A stretch of DNA of 57,335 nt, from assembly GCA_019750575.1 (NCBI GenBank), contig JAIEOJ010000277.1:1-57335 (forward strand). Reading direction: 5' to 3'. The notes below the pieces were generated by a model. It worked only from the letters and a program-made list of their open reading frames with translations, ran no database searches and was not told the origin of the DNA. Each line of letters begins with the position of its first letter. The first letter of the stretch is position 1. The position numbers were made by a program, and so were the translations under genes. Below, one piece after another: positions 35,645 to 44,405 of this stretch. The DNA is from Rhodocyclaceae bacterium (GTDB lineage Bacteria > Pseudomonadota > Gammaproteobacteria > Burkholderiales > Rhodocyclaceae).

Positions 35645-37120
35645 ATGAAACTGCCGCCCCTGAATCCCCGCTACGCCCTGCTGGACCAACCCTTTCATCA
35701 GCCGATTCCGACCACGCCGCTGCCCGAGGTCGAGCTGCTGCATGTATCGTCCGCGCTTGCCGATGAACTAGGCTTTGATGCCGATACCCTTAACAGCAGC
35801 GAATTCCGTGAGCTCATGGCTGGCAACCGTCCCTGGCCGGATTACGCGAGCCGCGCCTCGGTGTATTCGGGCCACCAGTTCGGCGTGTATGTACCGCAGC
35901 TCGGCGACGGGCGCGCACTGATGATTGCGGAGATCGCCGATGCGCAGGGCCGGCGCATGGAGCTGCAGTTGAAGGGCGCCGGCCTCACGCCCTACTCGCG
36001 CCATGCCGACGGCCGCGCCGTGCTGCGTTCATCGATCCGCGAATACCTGTGCTCGGAAGCCATGCATGCGCTGGGCATTCCGACCACGCGCGCGCTGTCG
36101 CTGGTCGGTTCCCCGCAGCCCGTCTATCGCGAGCGGGTCGAGACCGCCGCCGTGGTGTGCCGCGTGGCGCCGAGCTTCGTGCGTTTCGGGCATTTCGAAT
36201 TCTTCTATCACACGGGCCAGCACGAGGCGCTGCCCAAGCTGGCCGACCATGTGATCGCCGAGCAATTTCCGGACCTGGCAGACCGCCCCGACCGATATGT
36301 GCTGTGGCTGATCGAGGTGGTCGAACGCACCGCGCGCCTGATCGCGCAATGGCAGGCCGTCGGCTTCTGCCATGGCGTGATGAACACCGACAACATGTCC
36401 GTCCTCGGCCTGACGCTGGACTACGGCCCCTTCGGTTTTCTGGACGCCTTCGATTTCAACCACATCTGCAACCACTCCGACGAGCAGGGGCGCTATGCCT
36501 ACGGCATGCAGCCCGAAATCGCGCAGTGGAACCTCTCGCGCCTGCTGCAGGCCTGCTTCCCCCTGCTTTCGGACAACGACGACGAGGCGCTGGATATCGC
36601 CCGCAACATCTACGACAAGTACGCACCAGCCTACGGCAATGCGGCGCGCCGGCGCTGGGCCGACAAGCTCGGCTTCGCCGAGGTGCGCGAGGGCGACGAT
36701 GCGATCATCAACGAGCTGCTCTCCATCATGCACCGGAGCAAGAGCGACTTCACCCTGACCTTCCGTCGGTTGGCGCTGATCAAAAGCGCCGGCGAACAGC
36801 CGGCGGCCGGCGTGCGCGAGCACATCATGGATATCGCCGCCTTCGATGCCTGGGTGCCGAAATACCGCGCCCGCCTGCTGGCGGAAAACAGCGTTGACGC
36901 AGAACGTGCCGCGCGCATGAATGCCGTGAATCCGCTCTATGTGTTGCGCAACCACCTGGCGCAAACCGCCATCGAAAAGGCCGAGCGCGGCAGCATGGAA
37001 GAGCTCGACCGTCTGGCGCAGGTACTGAGCGCGCCCTACACGGAACAGCCGGGCATGGAAGCCTACGCCGCCGAACCGCCGGCGCATTTGCGCCATATCG
37101 AAGTCAGCTGTTCTTCATAA
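35645..37120 (+). CDS. selO: Protein adenylyltransferase SelO (YdiU)
   Basis: 491 aa pseudokinase-fold AMPylator. Family signatures are VYSGHQFGVYVPQLGDGRA, QLKGAGLTPYSRHADGRAVLRSSIREYLCSEAMHALG in part, and the active-site segment CHGVMNTDNMS followed by DYGPFGFLD. SelO transfers AMP to Ser/Thr/Tyr of redox proteins. The C-terminus is SCSS, so the Cys occupies the place of selenocysteine in eukaryotic SelO. It is followed by a terminator, and by Spx- and Hsp33-like redox genes. Confidence 0.96.
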   Translation: MKLPPLNPRYALLDQPFHQPIPTTPLPEVELLHVSSALADELGFDADTLNSSEFRELMAGNRPWPDYASRASVYSGHQFGVYVPQLGDGRALMIAEIADAQGRRMELQLKGAGLTPYSRHADGRAVLRSSIREYLCSEAMHALGIPTTRALSLVGSPQPVYRERVETAAVVCRVAPSFVRFGHFEFFYHTGQHEALPKLADHVIAEQFPDLADRPDRYVLWLIEVVERTARLIAQWQAVGFCHGVMNTDNMSVLGLTLDYGPFGFLDAFDFNHICNHSDEQGRYAYGMQPEIAQWNLSRLLQACFPLLSDNDDEALDIARNIYDKYAPAYGNAARRRWADKLGFAEVREGDDAIINELLSIMHRSKSDFTLTFRRLALIKSAGEQPAAGVREHIMDIAAFDAWVPKYRARLLAENSVDAERAARMNAVNPLYVLRNHLAQTAIEKAERGSMEELDRLAQVLSAPYTEQPGMEAYAAEPPAHLRHIEVSCSS

Positions 37121-37123
37121 ACA

Positions 37124-37149
37124 AAAAGCCCCGCAGATGCGGGGCTTTT
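37124..37149. terminator. Bidirectional terminator after selO
   Basis: 11-bp stem (aaaagccccgc / gcggggctttt), loop AGAT, with A/T tracts on both sides, between convergent genes. Confidence 0.88.
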
Positions 37150-37167
37150 GCTTGGGGATGGAAAGCG

Positions 37168-37524
37168 TCAGGCCGCCTTCTTCTGCGGACCGATGCCCGT
37201 GCCTTCGCACTGGAAGCCGGGCACGCGACCGAAGCGGAAATACGGGCCGAGGCCGATGGCCTGGTGAGCGGCATAGACTGCATCGAGGTCGGACACCACC
37301 TTGCCGTCCGCATCACGCACAAAGATATGCATCTTGAGGGCCTCGGCCGTCACGCCCTCGCCCAGCTTGGCGCCGGGCTCGGCGGCATTGACGAAAATCA
37401 GCTTGTTGGTGCTGTCGCGTGACTCGATGAAGTGCACTTCTTCATCCCAGCGCTTGTTGTGACTGTCGTAAATCACGGTCAAGGGCCCCTTGAGGCTGGT
37501 CGGATCGAACTTGTAAATGCTCAT
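37168..37524 (-). CDS. DCC/DUF393-like protein lacking the catalytic cysteines
   Basis: 118 aa. The overall pattern LTVIYDSHNKRW...EVHFIESRD...LIFVNAAEPG...ALKMHIFVRDADGKVVSDLDAVYAAHQAIGLG follows the DUF393 thiol-disulfide oxidoreductase family. The signature D-x-x-C-x-x-C is replaced by D-S-H-N-K-R-W, and only one Cys remains near the C-terminus. It therefore cannot use the usual dithiol chemistry. Family membership is my pattern-based judgement; an unrelated small domain is possible. Confidence 0.6.
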   Translation of the reverse strand: MSIYKFDPTSLKGPLTVIYDSHNKRWDEEVHFIESRDSTNKLIFVNAAEPGAKLGEGVTAEALKMHIFVRDADGKVVSDLDAVYAAHQAIGLGPYFRFGRVPGFQCEGTGIGPQKKAA

Positions 37525-37698
37525 CTTGTATCTCCATCTTTTAACAGGTAAAGAAAAGAAAGCGTTACGTCTGAACGACGGTTAATTGTATATCCGTGCG
37601 CCGGGATTTTTTTCAAGTCTGAATATGCGCTTCCAGACTGGCCCAGCCCCTGACTTAGGCCTTAAAATTCGACTTTGGCTATAAAAACGGCACCAACC

Positions 37699-38055
37699 AT
37701 GAGCACCGAACCGGTACACCTCTACGGCATCAAGAACTGCGACACCATGAAGAAGGCCCTCAACTGGGTGGCCGAGCGCGAGATCGCGCATGTTTTCCAC
37801 GACTACAAGAAGGAAGGCGTGGATCGCAGCAAGCTGGTGGAATGGTGCAAGATCGTCGGCTGGAAAACCCTGGTGAATACCAAGGGCACCACCTGGAAAA
37901 AGCTGACACCCGAGCAGCAGGCCGTCACGGCCCAGGGCCAGGCCGTGGCGCTGATGATGGAAAACCCGAGCCTGATCCGCCGGCCGGTGGTCGAGATCAA
38001 TGGTCAGTTACTGGTGGGCTTCGATCCCACGATGTTCGAAAGTTTCGTGCGATGA
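37699..38055 (+). CDS. Spx/ArsC-family (YffB-like) reductase
   Basis: 118 aa from ATG 37699; a TTG at 37675 is in frame but lies over a TATAAA -10-like sequence (37680-37685). Thioredoxin-fold ArsC family with Cys in LYGIKNCDTMKKALNW and the conserved RRPVVEINGQLLVGFD loop. This resembles YffB/Spx-like proteins of proteobacteria, which are glutathione-linked rather than true arsenate reductases. Its stop overlaps the hslO start (ATGA), so it is translated together with Hsp33. Confidence 0.92.
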   Translation: MSTEPVHLYGIKNCDTMKKALNWVAEREIAHVFHDYKKEGVDRSKLVEWCKIVGWKTLVNTKGTTWKKLTPEQQAVTAQGQAVALMMENPSLIRRPVVEINGQLLVGFDPTMFESFVR

Positions 38056-38912
38056 GCGACACGTTTCAGCGCTTCATTTTTGAAAAGCTGGACATTCGCG
38101 GCGCCATCGTCCAGCTCGAAACGAGCTGGCAAGGCATGCAGCATGGCCGCGCCTATGCGCTCCCGGTGCTGGAACTGCTGGGCCAGACCACGGCCGTCAC
38201 CACGCTGATCGGCTCACAGCTCAAGACGCCGGGGCGGCTGACTTTTCAACTGCAAGGTGAAGGCCCCGTTTCCCTGCTGGTCGTCGATTGCGACGAGCAA
38301 TTGCGTTTGCGTGGCATGGCCAAGGCCGATCCGATCCTTACCCAGACCTCGGCACCCGAGCTTATCGGTGACGGTCGCCTGCTGCTGACCCTGCAGACCA
38401 ACGACAGCCGCAAGCCCTACCAGAGTTTTGTGCCGATCGAGGGCGACAGCATCTCGGCCATCTTCGAGAACTATCTGGCGATGTCGGAACAGCAGCCGAC
38501 GCGTCTGTTCCTGTTCGCCGACGGCGACCGCGCCTGTGGCTTGTTCCTGCAGAAGCTGCCGGAAACACCGGGCAATCACGAGCGGGACGAAGACGGCTGG
38601 AACCGCGTGCAACAACTCGCCGCCACCATGCGTCCAGACGAGTTCTACCTCCCCGCCGAAGAGTTGCTGCATCGTCTCTTCGCCGAGGAAGATGTGCGCC
38701 TGTTCGAAGCCCACCCGGTCGTCTACCATTGCCCGCGCGACGAGGAAAAGGTACGCGGCGCCCTGCTCTCCCTCGGCCGCGACGAAGTGCAGGCCATCCT
38801 CGACGAGCACGGCGAGATCCGCGTGCACGATGACATCTGCAATCACGAGTATGTCTTCGGCGAGGAAGTGCTCGATGAGCTGTTTCCAGCAACGCCACGC
38901 CGCCTGCACTGA
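38052..38912 (+). CDS. hslO: Hsp33-family redox chaperone with an incomplete zinc site
   Basis: 286 aa. The N-terminal chaperone core and linker are well conserved (RFIFEKLDIRGAIVQLETSW, LLGQTTAVTTLIGSQLK). In the C-terminal redox switch, E. coli has C-x-C and C-x-x-C; here an ungapped comparison gives C227-P-R229 and D260-D-I-C263. Two of the four zinc-binding cysteines are thus replaced by Arg and Asp. The protein may be constitutively active or sense stress otherwise. Coupled to the Spx-like gene by a 4-nt overlap. Confidence 0.93.
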   Translation: MSDTFQRFIFEKLDIRGAIVQLETSWQGMQHGRAYALPVLELLGQTTAVTTLIGSQLKTPGRLTFQLQGEGPVSLLVVDCDEQLRLRGMAKADPILTQTSAPELIGDGRLLLTLQTNDSRKPYQSFVPIEGDSISAIFENYLAMSEQQPTRLFLFADGDRACGLFLQKLPETPGNHERDEDGWNRVQQLAATMRPDEFYLPAEELLHRLFAEEDVRLFEAHPVVYHCPRDEEKVRGALLSLGRDEVQAILDEHGEIRVHDDICNHEYVFGEEVLDELFPATPRRLH

Positions 38913-38924
38913 GACGAAAAACTC

Positions 38925-39004
38925 CGTTCGTCCTGAGCTTGTCGAAGGACGATACGAAAACTCACCCTTTACTGTCTTGCCCTTCGACAAGCTCAGGGCG
39001 AACG
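38925..39004. repeat. Dispersed-repeat pair, locus B
   Basis: Inverted arms at about 38925-38949 and 38980-39004 share the core CTGAGCTTGTCGAAGG with one internal mismatch, separated by a 30-nt A/T-richer spacer. The core matches locus A at 35444. It lies between hslO and the spermidine-synthase-like gene. Confidence 0.8.
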
Positions 39005-39030
39005 CACTTTAAGCATCATTCTCTAGAATC

Positions 39031-39780
39031 TTGAGCATAGACATTAGCGAAGAAGCCGGCGTGCGCTACCTGCACTTCGGTTCGGACTGGGTACAGGGTG
39101 CCATGCGCATTGCGCGCCCGTGGGCCCTGGAGCTCGACTACACGCGCGAGATGATGGCGGCCCTGCTGCTCCGTCCTGATGCGGCCTGGCCGCGCAAGGT
39201 GCTGCAGATCGGGCTGGGCGCGGCGTCGGTGACCAAGTTCCTCTACCGCCACCGGCCAGATTGCAAGATCACCGTGGTCGAGATCGATCCGGCCGTGGTG
39301 CCCATGGCGTATCAGTATTTCAAGCTGCCGGACGATCCGCAGCGCATCCACATCGAAATCGCCGACGGCGCCGATTTCGTGATCGGCCACAAGGGCAAGT
39401 ATGACCTGATCCTGGTCGATGGCTTCGACTCGAATGCGCGCGCCGGGCGGCTGGACAGCCTGCCCTTCTACCTGGACTGCAAGGCGCGCCTCTCGCGCGA
39501 CGGCATCATGGTGGTCAACCTACTGTCCCGCAGCCGCAATTTCAAGGCCAGCGTGCAGCGTCTGGGCGAGGCCTTCGACGGCCGTGCACTGGCCTTTCCT
39601 TCATGCGACAGCGGCAATGCGATCGCCTTCGGCGCAACGGGCCACGCCGTGGAACAGACACTGGATGAGCTGAAGGCGCATGCGCGCGAACTCAAGGCGG
39701 CCAGCGGCCTCAACCTCCTGCCCACCATTGCGCGCATCGAACGCACCAGCTACTGTGCCGGCGGCGTCTTCAGCCTGTAG
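39031..39780 (+). CDS. Spermidine-synthase-like methyltransferase-fold protein
   Basis: 249 aa, TTG start at 39031 giving MSIDISEEAGVRYLHFGSDWVQGAMR. A Rossmann-fold SAM-like site is visible (VLQIGLGAASVTKFLYRH, ITVVEIDPAVVPMAYQYF, DYDLILVDGFD-like). The spermidine-synthase catalytic D-x-x-D-P-x-G-P is not conserved (DGFDSNARAGRLDS), and no speD is nearby. It therefore belongs to the 'spermidine synthase-like' group of unknown substrate. No ATG lies before the first conserved residues, which supports the rare start codon. Confidence 0.82.
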   Translation: MSIDISEEAGVRYLHFGSDWVQGAMRIARPWALELDYTREMMAALLLRPDAAWPRKVLQIGLGAASVTKFLYRHRPDCKITVVEIDPAVVPMAYQYFKLPDDPQRIHIEIADGADFVIGHKGKYDLILVDGFDSNARAGRLDSLPFYLDCKARLSRDGIMVVNLLSRSRNFKASVQRLGEAFDGRALAFPSCDSGNAIAFGATGHAVEQTLDELKAHARELKAASGLNLLPTIARIERTSYCAGGVFSL

Positions 39781-39782
39781 GC

Positions 39783-41018
39783 CTACTTTGCCGCTTTATC
39801 CGCAGCCGGCTTGTCGGCTGCGGGCGGATCGATAACCACGCGCACACGGTCGCCCTCTGCCAGTGCATCCGGCGGATTGATGATGATCTGCTGATTCGCA
39901 GCAAGACCACCGACCTCGACCCGCGCACCCAGCTCACGCACGATTTTCACCGGCAGCAGACGCGCCCGGCCCTCGCCATCGACGGTGGCGACATGGATGC
40001 CGTTGGGCCGGAACAGCAGCGTATTGCCGGGCAGGGTCAACCCCTCCGCAGCTGCTCCCTGCGACTGGATCGCAACCTGCACGAAGGCGCCCGGCAGCAG
40101 GCGGCCCTCGGGATTGGGCAGATTCACCTCGACCTGCAGGGTGCGTGTCTGCGTGTCGATGGCACCCGCACTGCGCACGATCTTGCCGGTGAACTCCTCA
40201 CCCGGCATCTCGCGCAGCGAGACCACCGCTGCATCGCCGGGGCGTATGCGCGCTGCATAGCTTTGCGGTACGTAGATATAGACGCGCAGCGGATCATTCT
40301 TCGCCAGCATGAAAAGAAGCCGGTTGTTGCCGCCCGCATCGACAAGGCTGCCGATGTCGATATTGCGACGAGTGACCACGCCGGAGAAAGGCGCAATGAT
40401 GCGGCTGTAGCCGAGTTGTTCCTGCAGGCGGCGCACAGCGGCCGAAGCCGCCGCCTCGGCGGCGGTCGCCACGGCCAGCGCATTGCGGCGCTCATCCAGC
40501 TCCTGCTGCGAAACCGCATTGCTCTTGCGCAGCGCCTCCCAGCGCTCGAAGGAGCTGCGTGCAAGTTGCAGATTGTTGGCAGCTTGCACCTGCACCGCTT
40601 TGGCTTCCTGCACCTGCTGGGCCAGCTCCGGCGTGTCGATCACAGCCAGCAGTTCACCCTGCTTGACGGTGTCGCCGATGTCCTTGAGCCAGCGTGACAC
40701 ATAGCCATTGGTGCGCGCATAGATCGGCGCTTCGGTAAAGCCCTGCAGCGTACCCGGCAGGCGCGTCTCGCTGTCGCCACTGGCCGGCTTGGGCAACACC
40801 ACCTTGACGTGACGCACGCCCTGCTCGCGCGCCGTTTCCGCCAGCGCCGCAGCCTGGCTCATGCGCACGCCGATCACGACCAGGGAGGCCATGCCCAGTG
40901 CGCCCAGCCCGATCAGGGCGGCCTTGCGCGCACGCTTCAGCATGCGCACGCGCTGCACGCCGGGTGGCAGGCTGTGGATACCCAGCGATGCATGACGCTG
41001 ATTCGACTTCTCGGACAT
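39783..41018 (-). CDS. RND efflux periplasmic adaptor (membrane fusion protein)
   Basis: 411 aa from ATG 41018, one base after the stop of the RND pump gene. N-terminal membrane anchor (AALIGLGALGMASLVVIGV), then biotinyl-lipoyl-like halves (TNGYVSRWLKDIGDTVKQGELLAVID and FSGVVTRRNIDIGSLVDAGG), a coiled-coil hairpin and a beta-barrel domain, ending in a Lys/Ala tail. It links the inner-membrane pump to an outer-membrane channel not encoded here. Confidence 0.94.
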   Translation of the reverse strand: MSEKSNQRHASLGIHSLPPGVQRVRMLKRARKAALIGLGALGMASLVVIGVRMSQAAALAETAREQGVRHVKVVLPKPASGDSETRLPGTLQGFTEAPIYARTNGYVSRWLKDIGDTVKQGELLAVIDTPELAQQVQEAKAVQVQAANNLQLARSSFERWEALRKSNAVSQQELDERRNALAVATAAEAAASAAVRRLQEQLGYSRIIAPFSGVVTRRNIDIGSLVDAGGNNRLLFMLAKNDPLRVYIYVPQSYAARIRPGDAAVVSLREMPGEEFTGKIVRSAGAIDTQTRTLQVEVNLPNPEGRLLPGAFVQVAIQSQGAAAEGLTLPGNTLLFRPNGIHVATVDGEGRARLLPVKIVRELGARVEVGGLAANQQIIINPPDALAEGDRVRVVIDPPAADKPAADKAAK

Positions 41019-41019
41019 G

Positions 41020-44000
41020 TCAGGAATTTCCTTCCGGATGAGGACGCGCCGGCGGCAGCGTGGCTGCGCGGCGCTGCAGGCGCTGGTGCACTTCGGCAAA
41101 GACCAGCGGCACAAAGATCAGCGTCGACAGGGTGGCGAACAACAAACCGCCAATCGCGGCGCGGCCGAGCGGCGCATTCTGCTCACCGCCATCACCCAGC
41201 CCAAGCGCCATCGGCAGCATGCCGAGGATCATGGCCAGCGCCGTCATCAGCACCGGACGCAAACGGGTGGCACCGGCCTCCAACGCTGCGGACAGAGGCG
41301 GCTCGCCCTCGGCCAGGCGCTTGCGCGCAAAGGACACCATCAGGATGCTGTTCGCGGTCGCCACGCCCATGGTCATGATCGCGCCGGTCATGGCCGGCAC
41401 GCTGAGCGTGGTGCCGGTCAGGAACAGCATCCAGGCAATGCCGGCAAGCGCCGCCGGCAGCGCGGTGATGATGATGAAGGGATCAACCCAGGACTGGAAG
41501 TTGACCACGATGAGCAGGTACACCAGCACGATGGCGCATGCCAGACCGAGACCGAGACCGACGAAGGAGCTCTTCATGGTCTCCACCTGACCACGCATGG
41601 CGATGCTGGAGCCCTTGGCCAGCCTGGGTTGCAGCTCGGCAATCGCCTTTTCCACCTCTGCCGCCACCGAACCCAGATCGCGGCCGCTGACGCTGACATA
41701 GAGATCGATCACCGGCGTGATGTTGTAACGCGACACGATTGCCTGTTCGCGATCGCTCTCGGTCTGCACCAAATTGCCAAGCAGCTGCGTCGGCGTGGCC
41801 GGATTGCTGCTGCCCACCGGAATCTGGAGCAGCGAATCGAGCGAGTCGAAGCGATACTGCGGTGTCTGCACCTGAATCTGGTAGGACACCCCGTTCTTGG
41901 GATCGAGCCAGTAAGCGGGCGCCGTCTGGAAACTGCCGGACAGCGGCACCAGCACATTCTGCGCCACATTGGCGGCCGACAGCCCCATCTGCTGCAGCTG
42001 GGTGCGCTCCATGTTGAAACGCATCACCGGCTGATCGATGCGCTGGTGGATATGCACATCCACCGCGCCCGGAATCTGCTGCACCTTGCGCTGCAGCTCT
42101 GCCGCCAGTGCATGGTTCTCGCGCACGTTGTTGCCGCTGAACTGCACGTCGATCGCCGCCGGCAGGCCGAAGTTGAGGATCTGCGTCACCACGTCGGCCG
42201 GCTGGAAGAAGAATTCAATGCCGGGGAAGCGCTGCGGCAATTCGCGACGCAGCATGTTCACATACGTCTCGCTGGGCGCATGGCCGGGCTTCAGGGCAAT
42301 CAGCGTCTCGCCATCCAGCGTGCCGATGGTGCCGGCATTGCTGTAGGAAAGATTGATGCCGCTGTAGGGCAAACCCAGATTGTCGAGCAGGGTGCCGAGT
42401 TCGGCGGGCGGAATGATCTCGCGGATGGCGGCATTGATGAGGTCGGCATGACGCGCCGTCTCCTCGATGCGCGTACCGGTCGGCATGCGGAAATGCAGGC
42501 GGATCTGGCCGGCATCGACGCTGGGGAAGAAATCGCGGCCGAGCTGAGTGTACAAGCCCGTCGACAGCACGCAGAAGCCGAGGAAGAGTGGCGCGAAGAC
42601 ACGGCGGCGCGGCAGCAGCGCGCTGAGCAGATTGAGATAGCCGCCGCGCATCTGCTCGAAGCGCGCATCGAAGCTGCGATACACGCGTTGTAGCAGGCTG
42701 GGCCTGGCGTCCGCCGGCGGCGCGGCATGATTGCGCATGAACAGCATCACCAGCGTCGGGATCAGCGTACGCGAAAGCAGATAGGACGCCAGCATGGCGA
42801 ACATCACCGCCTCCGCGAGCGGCACGAACAGGTAGCGCGCCACGCCGGTGAGGAAGAACATGGGCACGAACACGATGCAGATGCTCAGCGTGGATACCAG
42901 GGTCGGGATGGCGATCTCGCCCGCACCTTCGCGCACCGCGGTTTCGAGGTCGTGGCCGAGATGCAGGTAACGTTCGATGTTCTCGATGGTGACGGTGGCG
43001 TCATCGACCAGGATGCCCACCGCCAGCGCCAGTCCACCCAGCGTCATGATATTGATGGTTTCGCCGAGCGCATAAAGCGCAAGGATCGAGCACAGCACGG
43101 ACAGCGGAATCGAGATGGCGATGATGCAGGTGCTGCGCCAGTTGCCGAGGAAGACCAGGATCATGATCGCGGTCAGGCAGGCGGCGATCACGCCTTCATG
43201 CACCACGCTGCTGATGGCGGCCTCGACGAACACCGACTGATCGAACAGCGGCGTCACCGTGATGTCGTCGGGCAGCGTCGGAATCACTTCCTCCAGCTTG
43301 GCGCGCAGCGAGCTGACGATATCCAGGGTCGAGGCGCTGCCGTTCTTCAGTATCGAGAGCAGGACACCGCGCTCGCCGTCCTTGCGGATGATGTTGGTCT
43401 GGTTGACGAAGCCGTCGCGTACGCGCGCCACTTCGCCGAGATAGGTGGTGGCGCCATTGACGGTGCGCACCGGCAGATCGTTGAGCTCCTCGATCACCTG
43501 CGGCGAACCGTTCATCTTGACCGTGTATTCGGTCTCGCCGACCTTGGCCGTACCGCCCGGCAGGATCAGGTTCTGCACGCTGATGGCATTGACCACATCC
43601 GTGGCGGAGAGGCCCTTGGACTGCAGCGCCTGCGGATCAAGATCCACCGAAACGACGCGATTCTTACCCCCGTAGGGGAAGGGAATGGCCACGCCGGGAA
43701 TGGTCACCAGCCGCGGGCGCAGGAAGTTCACAGCGGTGTCAAAGACGCGCTGCTCGGGCATGGAAACACTGGAAAGACCGAGCTGGATGACAGGTACGCT
43801 GGACGCCGAGTACTTGATGATCAGTGGCGGCGTTGCCCCCGCCGGTAGCTGGCGCAACATGGTCTGCACTACAGAGGTGACCTGGGCCAGCGCGGTCTGG
43901 ATATTCGCCCCGGGCTGAAAGAAGACCTTGATGACAGCGACGCCGGCCAGCGACTGTGACTCGATGTGCTCGATGTCATTGACCGTGGTGGTGAGCAAGC

Positions 44001-44205
44001 GCTCGTTGATGGCCGTGATGCGCTGCCCCATCTCCTGCGCCGACAGACCGTTGTAATTCCAGATGATGCTGATGACCGGAATGTCGATTTCCGGAAAGAT
44101 GTCGGTCGACATGCGCTTCAGCGCAAGCGGGGCCGACAGCAGGATCAGCAGCGCCATCACCAGAAAGGTGTAGGGACGCCGCAGGGCGATATCAACTATC
44201 CACAT
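41020..44205 (-). CDS. RND-family multidrug/solvent efflux permease
   Basis: 1061 aa, twelve membrane helices with two large periplasmic loops. Recognisable are the start MWIVDIALRRPYTFLVMALL, DIFPEIDIPVISIIWNYNGLS and the TM4 proton-relay region GGLALAVGILVDDATVTIENIERYL (Asp-Asp pair). It is of the AcrB/MexB-related HAE group, closer to the divergent class that begins MWIV. The adaptor gene follows on the same strand; an outer-membrane factor is not adjacent. Divergent from the GST gene. Confidence 0.95.
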   Translation of the reverse strand: MWIVDIALRRPYTFLVMALLILLSAPLALKRMSTDIFPEIDIPVISIIWNYNGLSAQEMGQRITAINERLLTTTVNDIEHIESQSLAGVAVIKVFFQPGANIQTALAQVTSVVQTMLRQLPAGATPPLIIKYSASSVPVIQLGLSSVSMPEQRVFDTAVNFLRPRLVTIPGVAIPFPYGGKNRVVSVDLDPQALQSKGLSATDVVNAISVQNLILPGGTAKVGETEYTVKMNGSPQVIEELNDLPVRTVNGATTYLGEVARVRDGFVNQTNIIRKDGERGVLLSILKNGSASTLDIVSSLRAKLEEVIPTLPDDITVTPLFDQSVFVEAAISSVVHEGVIAACLTAIMILVFLGNWRSTCIIAISIPLSVLCSILALYALGETINIMTLGGLALAVGILVDDATVTIENIERYLHLGHDLETAVREGAGEIAIPTLVSTLSICIVFVPMFFLTGVARYLFVPLAEAVMFAMLASYLLSRTLIPTLVMLFMRNHAAPPADARPSLLQRVYRSFDARFEQMRGGYLNLLSALLPRRRVFAPLFLGFCVLSTGLYTQLGRDFFPSVDAGQIRLHFRMPTGTRIEETARHADLINAAIREIIPPAELGTLLDNLGLPYSGINLSYSNAGTIGTLDGETLIALKPGHAPSETYVNMLRRELPQRFPGIEFFFQPADVVTQILNFGLPAAIDVQFSGNNVRENHALAAELQRKVQQIPGAVDVHIHQRIDQPVMRFNMERTQLQQMGLSAANVAQNVLVPLSGSFQTAPAYWLDPKNGVSYQIQVQTPQYRFDSLDSLLQIPVGSSNPATPTQLLGNLVQTESDREQAIVSRYNITPVIDLYVSVSGRDLGSVAAEVEKAIAELQPRLAKGSSIAMRGQVETMKSSFVGLGLGLACAIVLVYLLIVVNFQSWVDPFIIITALPAALAGIAWMLFLTGTTLSVPAMTGAIMTMGVATANSILMVSFARKRLAEGEPPLSAALEAGATRLRPVLMTALAMILGMLPMALGLGDGGEQNAPLGRAAIGGLLFATLSTLIFVPLVFAEVHQRLQRRAATLPPARPHPEGNS

Positions 44206-44405
44206 CCGGGCGGGTTTTCTGTTCGGTCAGGAGGATGTTTCGGAGAAGGAACCTCACCGCCTTGCGGCAGCCTCATAATGATAGATGCATTAGGCCTCGT
44301 CGCGCATGCGAAACTTCTGCTTTTGCCCCGGCATCGTTGCATGCATGCGGGTCGGTCTGCACTTTTGGCGCAAGCGCTTTCATTTTCACTCACCGGAGAC
44401 AGCTC

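Noticed and set aside
37675-37698. TTG 37675 as the start of the Spx/ArsC-like gene
   Set aside because: It adds eight non-conserved residues over a TATAAA promoter-like sequence; ATG 37699 fits the family N-terminus.
35444-39004. Repeats at loci A and B considered as a CRISPR array or composite transposon ends
   Set aside because: Only two inverted pairs 3.4 kb apart, no regular spacers, no transposase or cas gene between them; the intervening genes are ordinary core genes.
41017-43848. Two long plus-strand frames opposite the RND pump gene
   Set aside because: The RND protein is complete on the minus strand; the plus frames are Gln/His/Arg-rich antisense artefacts.
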